The notes under the pieces are model-generated. The model did no database searches and had not been told where the DNA came from. It saw only the letters and a list, made by a program, of their open reading frames with translations. Below, one piece after another: positions 57,856 through 64,000 of a DNA stretch of 64,000 bases (positions are counted from its first letter, which is position 1; every line of letters begins with the position of its first letter). The stretch comes from Desulfatibacillum sp. (GTDB lineage: Bacteria > Desulfobacterota > Desulfobacteria > Desulfobacterales > Desulfatibacillaceae): the NCBI GenBank assembly GCA_016342355.1, contig JAEINP010000002.1, positions 124,001 to 188,000 of the forward strand. The letters run 5' to 3'. The translations under genes were made by a program, and so were the position numbers.

Positions 57856-58683
57856 ATGAACCAGGCCACCGAAAATACCCAAACCCCGGACCCTGCCCCT
57901 TATATGATCAATCATGAACCTTTTTACCTGCCCGTCAAGGATGAAAAGACGCTCTTTTCGGCTGCGTACAACGCCAGGCTGCCGGTTATGCTCAAAGGCC
58001 CTACCGGATGCGGTAAGACACGCTTTGTTCAGTACATGGCCTTTAAACTGGGGCGTCCCCTGGTTACCGTGTCCTGCCACGAAGACCTTTTCGCCTCCGA
58101 CCTATTGGGCCGCTACCTCTTAAAGGACGATGAAACCGTGTGGGTGGACGGACCCCTGACCCGGGCCGTACGCATGGGCGCCATCTGCTACCTGGACGAG
58201 GTGATGGAGGCCCGCAAAGACACCACCGTGGTCATCCATCCCCTGACCGACGACCGACGTGTATTGTCACTGGATAAAAAAGGGGAGGTGGTGGAAGCCC
58301 ACCCGGATTTTATTCTGGTGGTCTCGTACAATCCCGGATACCAGTCCGTTGTGAAGGATCTCAAACAAAGCACCCGGCAACGCTTTGTATGCCTGGAGTT
58401 TGACTATCCGGCCCTGGAAGGCGAAGCCCGGATCGTGGCAAAAGAAGGGGGCGTGGACGAAGAAACATCCCTCACCCTGGTGGGGCTTGCCCGGCGCATC
58501 CGCAACCTGCGGGAGCAGGGTCTGGCCGAAGGGGCCAGCACGCGCCTGCTCATCTACGCGGCCCAGCTCATCAGGGAAGGAATTTCACCCAAAAACGCCT
58601 GCCTTGCAGCCATGTGTTTGCCCATCACCGATGATCCCGGACTGGCCGAAACCATGACCGACCTCATCGAGGACCTTTTCTAA
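57856..58683 (+). CDS. MoxR-family AAA+ ATPase (NorQ/CbbQ-type)
   Basis: 275 residues from the ATG at 57856 (AAAGGA upstream); sequence to 57709 in frame is upstream non-coding. Walker A GPTGCGKT (48-55), Walker B with Asp114-Glu115 in [12 protein letters not shown], sensor region VSYNPGYQ. The [24 protein letters not shown] opening is typical of CbbQ/NorQ. Together with a VWA protein of the CbbO/NorD type these ATPases activate metalloenzymes such as Rubisco or nitric oxide reductase by remodelling them. The partner VWA gene is 12 bases downstream. Confidence 0.94.
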   Translation: MNQATENTQTPDPAPYMINHEPFYLPVKDEKTLFSAAYNARLPVMLKGPTGCGKTRFVQYMAFKLGRPLVTVSCHEDLFASDLLGRYLLKDDETVWVDGPLTRAVRMGAICYLDEVMEARKDTTVVIHPLTDDRRVLSLDKKGEVVEAHPDFILVVSYNPGYQSVVKDLKQSTRQRFVCLEFDYPALEGEARIVAKEGGVDEETSLTLVGLARRIRNLREQGLAEGASTRLLIYAAQLIREGISPKNACLAAMCLPITDDPGLAETMTDLIEDLF

Positions 58684-58695
58684 AGGACCCAGCCC

Positions 58696-61476
58696 ATGGA
58701 TCAGGATGACGTAAATTTTCGGGAAGCCACAGCAAGGCTCAGGGCTTTGATGGAACCCCTGTCCCTGGCTGATCCTCAGATTTCCGAAATGGTCCGGGGA
58801 GTCCTGGCCGGAAAAACCCGGCTGGATCGCATTCCCGCGCTCACGGATAACGGCATCCACGCCCTGGCCTCGGAAACAGCCTTCGGGAAGGCCTATTGCC
58901 TGGGGATGGCCCGGCTCCTGGATGTCCCGGACCGGCAATTCGCCCTCTATATAAACCTGGCAAACAAGGCCGGGATGGAAGGGGCCACCCTGGGAAAAAT
59001 CGTGGCGGAAACCATGCCCCTGGCTATTCTCTCAGGCCGCAGGGATATGGTTCCAAAGCTCATCAGCGCCATTTATTCCGTAAAAAAATGGAGCACCCAC
59101 GCCATGGAACGTCCCCTGGAGGCCTTTTCCTGGCTCATGAACCAGGACGATCCCCGATCCGCAGCCCAATACCTCGCCCTGGCGCGGGTTGTTTTTCGCC
59201 AAAGCATGACCTACCACCAGCGCTTGCTGTTTTCCCAACTCCTGCCCAAGGCCGCCAAAAGCCTGCCCAAAGCCAGGCGATGCTTCCAGATGCGCGCCAT
59301 GGCAAAGGCCGCTAAAGCCAGTCTGGACTGCGTGGAGCCCCTGTGCGACGGACTTGAAAAAGGCGTCCACCTTTTGGACGAGGAAGCCCTCACCCTGTTC
59401 ACGAACCAGGGTCTGGCCAGGCTGTCCCATAGCCGGGACGCGGCCATGAAGTTTTTACGTTTGGAATCCAAGCTGGGGGCCGATACCTTCGCCAGCCTCC
59501 AGGTAACGGTTTCCCTGGATCAAACCCGGGAGGTCATCACCCGATACCTCCGGGCCAGGACAGGCCGGAGCCTGAACGTCACGTCCATTGAGCCCCTGCA
59601 TAACCGGGGGATCGGCCGCCATACCCTGTCTATTACCGACGGCAGGGTTGTATATTTGCCCGGGGAAATGGGATTTTTCCCGGACAAGGAAAACAACACG
59701 GCCCTGTACAAGGCCCTGGCCCGCATGGAAGCCGGGCTGTGCGAGTTCAACACACACGATTTTGACCTGACCAGGGCGGTTTTCGCGTGCCGCGCCCGAG
59801 GCCTGGAATTCCCCCTGCCCGAAACCAAAGCCCAATATACGGACCTTTTTTTGTTTTTATCGGAATTCGACGTGTTCCAGCTTGCCTGGGATCTTTTCAC
59901 GGCCCTGGAGCACGGCAGGGTTCATAGGCTGTTGCTGGAAAAATATCCAGGATTCGCCAGGCATACCTTTCCCTTGATGGAAGCGGAAATGGAGCGCGTC
60001 CTGGAGCAAGGCGCCCCTCCCCTCTCCTGGCTATATGCGGCCATCGGCCTGGGCATGAATATGGAAAAATGGAACCCCGGAGAGAATATTGCCGGGATGT
60101 TATTGTCATCGGCCCAATCCTTTAAAAGCATTGAGGGTGAATTCTCCGACGTCCACCAGAGCGCGGCCCTTGTCGTGGAGCTTTACGGCCCGTGGCTGGG
60201 ATTTTTGCAATCGTTTTACGGAACCATGCTCACAAAGGACCTGGCCCAGGCATACCAGCCCATGCAGGTTCCGTTCGGCAGGACCGTCATGGCCGGGGCA
60301 AGTTCCCCGGTTTCGGAAAACGACCGCAAAGCCGCCATGCTCATGGCCAAACTGGCGAAAATGGGGGTGTACGCCCTCCGGTCTGACCTGAAAAAGCGGC
60401 TGGATTCCCAGCACGGAGCCATAACCGAGCGGGACATTCGGGATCTGGCCATGGAGATGCCCGCACCAGGGGCGGAAAAATCCGAACCCCTCGGTCCGGA
60501 GCAGGAACAGTCCCTGGACCTGAGCTCCCTCAAGGATTCCGGGGACCTGGCCCCTTCCCTGCCCCAAGAGGACGACCTGACCCACCCGGTTTTCTGGTAC
60601 AAGGAATGGGACCATAATTCCCAGGATTATTTGCCCGACTACTGCCGGGTGGTGGCCGCGCCCGGCCTCCCAAGCCACGCGGAGTTTTACGACACGACCC
60701 TCAAGGAACACGGGGGATTGGTTAAAAATATACGCAAGAGTTTCGAGTTGTTAAGACCCCAGGAGCTGGCGATCCTCCGCCATTGGATAGAAGGGGATGA
60801 TTTCGACTACCGGGCGCTCATCGACTACGCTGTGGACCGCAAGGCGGGCCGCAGCCCGTCGGAAAGGCTTTACATCAAGCGGGTGAAGCAAATCCGCGAT
60901 GTTTCCGTGCTGCTGCTGGTGGACCTGTCCCGATCCACCAGCAATCTGGCCGCAGGGTCCGAAAAAAGCGTCCTGACCGTGGAAAAGGAAGCCATCGTGC
61001 TCTTTTGCGAGGCTCTGGGGGCTGTGGGGGATTCCTTCGCCATTGCAGGATTTTCCGGCGCGGGCAGGCTGCGGGTGGACTATTCGCGGATCAAGGATTT
61101 TGACGAGGCCATGACCCCGGAGGTGAAACAACGCATCAGCGGCATGGCGCCCTCCCGGAACACCCGGATGGGTCCGGCCATCCGCCACGCCGCCCACGTG
61201 CTGGCGGGCGTACCCTCCAAGGTGCGGTTGATGATCGTGTTGAGCGACGGGTTTCCCAACGATTTGGAATACAAGGGACAGTACAGCATCAACGACACCC
61301 GCAAGGCCATTGCCGAGGCCCGGTCCCGGCAGGTCCATGTGCATGCCATCACGGTGAACCTGCAAACCAGCATCAACCTGGATCTCATCTATGGAGGCGT
61401 CCACCACAATCTCATATCAGACGTCCGCGAACTGCCCCACAAATTGCCCAGGATTTACAGGACGTTGACGAGGTAA
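58696..61476 (+). CDS. large VWA-domain protein (NorD/CbbO-type)
   Basis: 926 residues. The N-terminal ~560 residues are helical and largely unlike any enzyme I recognise; a stretch TSIEPLHNRGIGRHTLSITD at about 290-310 might be a family mark. The C-terminal VWA domain has the MIDAS motif DLSRSTS from Asp743 and an Asp-rich LSDGFPNDLEY strand. NorD/CbbO proteins join the MoxR-type ATPase in an activation complex. Which metalloenzyme is activated is not evident: no Rubisco or nitric oxide reductase gene lies in the window. Its length (926) is larger than NorD of denitrifiers. Confidence 0.9.
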   Translation: MDQDDVNFREATARLRALMEPLSLADPQISEMVRGVLAGKTRLDRIPALTDNGIHALASETAFGKAYCLGMARLLDVPDRQFALYINLANKAGMEGATLGKIVAETMPLAILSGRRDMVPKLISAIYSVKKWSTHAMERPLEAFSWLMNQDDPRSAAQYLALARVVFRQSMTYHQRLLFSQLLPKAAKSLPKARRCFQMRAMAKAAKASLDCVEPLCDGLEKGVHLLDEEALTLFTNQGLARLSHSRDAAMKFLRLESKLGADTFASLQVTVSLDQTREVITRYLRARTGRSLNVTSIEPLHNRGIGRHTLSITDGRVVYLPGEMGFFPDKENNTALYKALARMEAGLCEFNTHDFDLTRAVFACRARGLEFPLPETKAQYTDLFLFLSEFDVFQLAWDLFTALEHGRVHRLLLEKYPGFARHTFPLMEAEMERVLEQGAPPLSWLYAAIGLGMNMEKWNPGENIAGMLLSSAQSFKSIEGEFSDVHQSAALVVELYGPWLGFLQSFYGTMLTKDLAQAYQPMQVPFGRTVMAGASSPVSENDRKAAMLMAKLAKMGVYALRSDLKKRLDSQHGAITERDIRDLAMEMPAPGAEKSEPLGPEQEQSLDLSSLKDSGDLAPSLPQEDDLTHPVFWYKEWDHNSQDYLPDYCRVVAAPGLPSHAEFYDTTLKEHGGLVKNIRKSFELLRPQELAILRHWIEGDDFDYRALIDYAVDRKAGRSPSERLYIKRVKQIRDVSVLLLVDLSRSTSNLAAGSEKSVLTVEKEAIVLFCEALGAVGDSFAIAGFSGAGRLRVDYSRIKDFDEAMTPEVKQRISGMAPSRNTRMGPAIRHAAHVLAGVPSKVRLMIVLSDGFPNDLEYKGQYSINDTRKAIAEARSRQVHVHAITVNLQTSINLDLIYGGVHHNLISDVRELPHKLPRIYRTLTR

Positions 61477-61483
61477 AATCCCA

Positions 61484-61560
61484 TAGGGGCAGGCCCCCGT
61501 GCCTGCCCGCTCGGTGATGACGGATAAAAAAAAATGGGGGCGCAGCAAGCAGCGCCCCTA
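61484..61560. repeat. REP-like inverted pair (77 bp)
   Basis: The element is bounded by TAGGGGC (61484-61490) and GCGCCCCTA (61552-61560). The left stem is GGGCAGGC (61487-61494) with GCCTGCCC (61501-61508), and the right stem GGGGCGC (61537-61543) with GCGCCCC (61552-61558), in opposite orientation, separated by an A-rich spacer. It lies just after the VWA gene stop and 160 bases before a RAYT remnant. Confidence 0.75.
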
Positions 61561-61722
61561 CAGATGATGCAAGAACCCAGGATCCGCGGGTGGCCCTGGC
61601 ACTCCTCAGTGAGGGTGGCCCGGGGAGCGTCCTGTGCTACCCGGGTGCGGCAGCACAGTTTTTCGGACATGGGTCCTGCACAAAGCTGGAGAGACACCAT
61701 AGCGGACAGGGAACATCGAAGG

Positions 61723-61836
61723 CGGATTCATGATGAAAGGAGATATGGCCATTTCATCACCTTTTCCTGTTATCGAAGAATCCCTTTGTTGGGTCATGAA
61801 AGAGCGCGAGGGATTGTCCTTCATTATCTATCAGAA
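61723..61836 (+). pseudogene. remnant of REP-associated tyrosine transposase (RAYT/IS200-like)
   Basis: The frame reads RRYGHFITFSCYRRIPLLG, then ERARGIVLHYLSE, matching the start of RAYT-type Y1 transposases, which typically open with FxTFxCYxRxPLL. About 38 codons are recognisable. The HxH and catalytic Tyr motifs are missing. The peptide continues without family likeness to 61887. It lies in a 677-base gap (61477-62153) that otherwise holds only the REP-like pair and no gene. Confidence 0.6.
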
Positions 61837-62153
61837 CCACTGAAAAATCAAAATGGCGAGCGCATGGGATTCTCGGTAACATCCTGAAAATCTGAATAAT
61901 TTTTCTGATCATGGGTTTGGCGGGTGGCCAAGGCAATCGCCGGTTTTTCAAATTCGCGCCTTGGATCGCCATTGGCATAATGGCCAATTGCCTCGCTGGT
62001 TTCCCATTCCCCAGGCCCTCCATGGAGATGTCTGCAAAACTTTCCGTTGCCATTTACAGATTATCCTGTCCGGGCGCCCTTTTTTTTTGCTTGATTCTCC
62101 CCGGCAGGGCCTTATCTTTTGGTTAGGATTTTTGCATAAACCGGGAGAAAACC

Positions 62154-62369
62154 ATGGCCGATATAGCTCAGAATACTCAAAAATGCTCCTGTTCGGAAAA
62201 ACACTATGTGGTTCTGGACGGCATGCGGTTTTTGCGCACCTCGAACGGCTTGGTGTTTACCCCGGAGTTCAATCCCCATAACAGAAAACACTCCTGCCCT
62301 GACTGCGCCTCCTGCGCCATGTGCGCGGACTCCCGCTGCACCGCGTGCCTCGGGCAGAGCTCCAGGTGA
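62154..62369 (+). CDS. small cysteine-rich protein
   Basis: 71 residues from the ATG at 62154 with GGGAG six bases before. Six cysteines cluster near the C-terminus (CPDCASCAMCADSRCTAC) and two more near the N-terminus (KCSCSEKH). The CxxCxxC spacing suggests metal or Fe-S binding. The ORF is short, so some caution applies. It is on the same strand as the phospholipase D-like gene, 140 bases away. Confidence 0.55.
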   Translation: MADIAQNTQKCSCSEKHYVVLDGMRFLRTSNGLVFTPEFNPHNRKHSCPDCASCAMCADSRCTACLGQSSR

Positions 62370-62509
62370 TACCCAATTGCGGTCATCCGAAATACCCCGC
62401 GTTGCTGTTGGCCTTTGCCATAGGCAGAAAAAATTGCTATTAATAGCTGCATCGGCCTAAAAACAATGATTATCAAACCCGTTTCCTTAAACCCAAAAAT
62501 GAAATCGCC

Positions 62510-64000
62510 ATGATTGTTGTCAAGGATATCTTTGTCACACCGGAAACGCTTTCCAACAATGGCGAAAGCGCCATTGAGGTGAGGTGCACGGTTTTTTCGC
62601 GGAACGAAAACTGCGTTGTGACGGACGTGGGCCTGGACCTGCGCCACACCATGCTGGACGATGTGTTTCCCCTGCGGCCGGACCCGGACAACCTCCTGAC
62701 GCCCTCTGCGGAAGGCGTCTACACGGGCAGGCTGGAATTGCCCCGGCTTATGGATGCGGGAGCTTACCGGCTGCCTATCGTGGCCCGGGACTCCAAGGAG
62801 GGGGCGGGAGCGGGCGTCTCGCGTTTTGATGTGCAATGGAATCCCGGAACGCCCCCGGAGATCGGAACCCCGGGATTTGCAGAGATGCAGGAGGCCTACG
62901 GAGGCCATCCCTTTGTGGGGAATAATCGGGTGGAAGTCCTGGATAACGGCCAAAAGGCCCTGGACAAGCGCCTTGCCATGATTGAAGGGGCCAGACGGCA
63001 GATCAATATCCAGACGTACACCTTTGAAGGAATGGGCATGGGCGGCAGGCTTATGGACGCGCTTTTGAAAAAGGTGGACCTGGGGCTTGAGGTGAACGTG
63101 ATCCTCAATTCCGACAGCCAGTTTCCGTCCTCGCCCCTGTCCCTGCTTCGCCTGAAAGCCAATCAGTTGTTTTATGAATGGACCCGGACGGGAATCGAAA
63201 AACAGGATGAGGACAAAAAGCCGGAATCGTTCTGGGACCGGATATTGCCCAGAAAGAAAGCGGGCGGCCTGAACCTGGCCTTGTTTTCAGGCCGGTCCGT
63301 GGGGGTTCCCCAGTCTCCTGCTTTCAAAGCCCTCGTGATGGATCACTGGCTTTCCCGCATGATGGACGAAAAAAAGATCAAACCGGACGGCCCTCAAGAC
63401 GAGCACCTGGCCTCCTATTCCGGGCCTGGAGGACTCCCGGCCCTGCCTTTGCTGGACTATGCCGTGCACGAAAAAATCATGGTGGTGGACGGCGAAAAGG
63501 CCATTGTGGGGGGCCGCAACCTGGAAAGCGCTTATTTTGAGCACTGGCAGGACCTGGACCTGTATGCGGAAGGTCCTGTGGTGGACCAGATCCAAGCCGG
63601 TTTTCTAAAGAATTTTAGCGAAATTGCCGACCCGGACACGCCCCGCCTGCCTACCGCCATTTACCATTCCATCCCCGCGGAACCAGGCGTGACAGCCCAA
63701 TTTGTCCAAAGCAGGCCATGGTCGGGAGCCAATAACGTGCTTTTGACCATGTGCAACGCCATTGCCGCTTGCCGATCCACCTTTTACGCCATGTCCCAGT
63801 ATCTTGTGCTGCCGGGGTCCATGCTCCGGGACGCCATTCTGGAAGCCGCCGGGCGGGGGGTGGACGTCAGAATTTTGACCAACTCGGTCCGAACCTGCAA
63901 AGAAGTGGGATTTTCCACCGCCTATTTCGTCACCCTCAACTATCTGGAAGAATTGTTGGGGGCAGGTGTCCGGATTTTTGAGGTCCTGGGAAACGAAGAC
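62510..64000 (+). CDS. phospholipase D-like protein (runs off the right edge)
   Basis: 497 codons from the ATG at 62510 (frame remains open at 64000). N-terminal ~100 residues: beta-rich, Ig-like (EVRCTVFSRNENCVVTD, GLDLRHTMLDD). A first PLD-like region starts with INIQTYTFEGMGMGG. A full HKD motif appears around 63467-63535: HEKIMVVDGEKAIVGGRN, with His, Lys, Asp and GG/N in place. The second HKD would lie past the edge. Members cut or transfer phosphodiester bonds (cardiolipin synthases, phospholipases, nucleases). Start choice has a weak ribosome binding site, so it is less certain than the gene itself. No signal peptide. Confidence 0.85.
   Translation, partial: MIVVKDIFVTPETLSNNGESAIEVRCTVFSRNENCVVTDVGLDLRHTMLDDVFPLRPDPDNLLTPSAEGVYTGRLELPRLMDAGAYRLPIVARDSKEGAGAGVSRFDVQWNPGTPPEIGTPGFAEMQEAYGGHPFVGNNRVEVLDNGQKALDKRLAMIEGARRQINIQTYTFEGMGMGGRLMDALLKKVDLGLEVNVILNSDSQFPSSPLSLLRLKANQLFYEWTRTGIEKQDEDKKPESFWDRILPRKKAGGLNLALFSGRSVGVPQSPAFKALVMDHWLSRMMDEKKIKPDGPQDEHLASYSGPGGLPALPLLDYAVHEKIMVVDGEKAIVGGRNLESAYFEHWQDLDLYAEGPVVDQIQAGFLKNFSEIADPDTPRLPTAIYHSIPAEPGVTAQFVQSRPWSGANNVLLTMCNAIAACRSTFYAMSQYLVLPGSMLRDAILEAAGRGVDVRILTNSVRTCKEVGFSTAYFVTLNYLEELLGAGVRIFEVLGNED

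Overview
The window reads as chromosome of a marine, anaerobic, fatty-acid- or hydrocarbon-oxidising Desulfobacterota bacterium; a Desulfatibacillum-like sulfate reducer is my best guess. The reasons are several acyl-CoA dehydrogenases and thiolases, a Na+-type N-ATPase next to an SLC12-type cation/chloride transporter, a bacteriohemerythrin, ferredoxin-type proteins, and clusters of sigma54 and two-component regulators. The genus is inferred from gene content only. No rRNA, tRNA or CRISPR array was recognised.

Layout. (1) 1-5548, minus strand: a beta-oxidation operon (3-hydroxyacyl-CoA dehydrogenase, a ~600-residue acyl-CoA dehydrogenase, two thiolases, and the start of another acyl-CoA dehydrogenase that leaves the window), read divergently from a PAS-sigma54 activator (5870-7252). 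(2) 7461-13961, plus strand: a complete N-ATPase operon in the order atpD-C-Q-R-B-E-F-A-G, followed at once by an SLC12-like transporter (13978-16635). (3) 16661-22815, minus strand: an ion-transport and membrane block (CNNM/CorC-like protein, Na+/Ca2+ exchanger, UPF0316, MscS channel, CorA/ZntB, LapA-like, CBM48 protein). (4) 23248-32113, plus strand: a membrane-bound AraC regulator, then an unusual radical SAM-alpha/beta-hydrolase fusion, a fused ChlI-ChlD-type chelatase-like ATPase and two paralogous acyl-CoA dehydrogenases. This is the best candidate in the window for an undescribed pathway. (5) 32151-39524: a decayed DUF1566 lipoprotein gene, a histidine kinase/response regulator pair, an aminotransferase, a 4-hydroxybutyryl-CoA dehydratase/HpaB-family enzyme with a PadR regulator, and a bacteriohemerythrin. 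(6) 39544-57696, minus strand: mostly housekeeping genes (divergent LigA, nucleoside phosphorylase, GlyS/GlyQ, GHMP kinase, RecO, MgtE, SurA-like proteins, Mfd, Fe-S protein, SpoIIE phosphatase). (7) 57856-64000, plus strand: a MoxR/NorQ ATPase with its NorD/CbbO-type VWA partner, a REP-like inverted pair with a RAYT transposase remnant, a tiny Cys-rich protein and the 5' part of a phospholipase D-like gene.

How parts fit together. The beta-oxidation operon and the later acyl-CoA dehydrogenases point to metabolism of CoA esters. The N-ATPase, SLC12, CaCA, MscS, CorA and MgtE genes point to heavy investment in Na+, K+, Cl-, Ca2+ and Mg2+ balance. Two ATPase/VWA modules (the chelatase-like fusion at 27.4 kb and the MoxR-VWA pair at 57.9 kb) lie in different operons, and neither has a recognisable target enzyme of the classical kind beside it. 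Dispersed GC-rich inverted pairs (42646-42752, 61484-61560) and a 12-bp-stem hairpin (4633-4669) look like REP-type elements.
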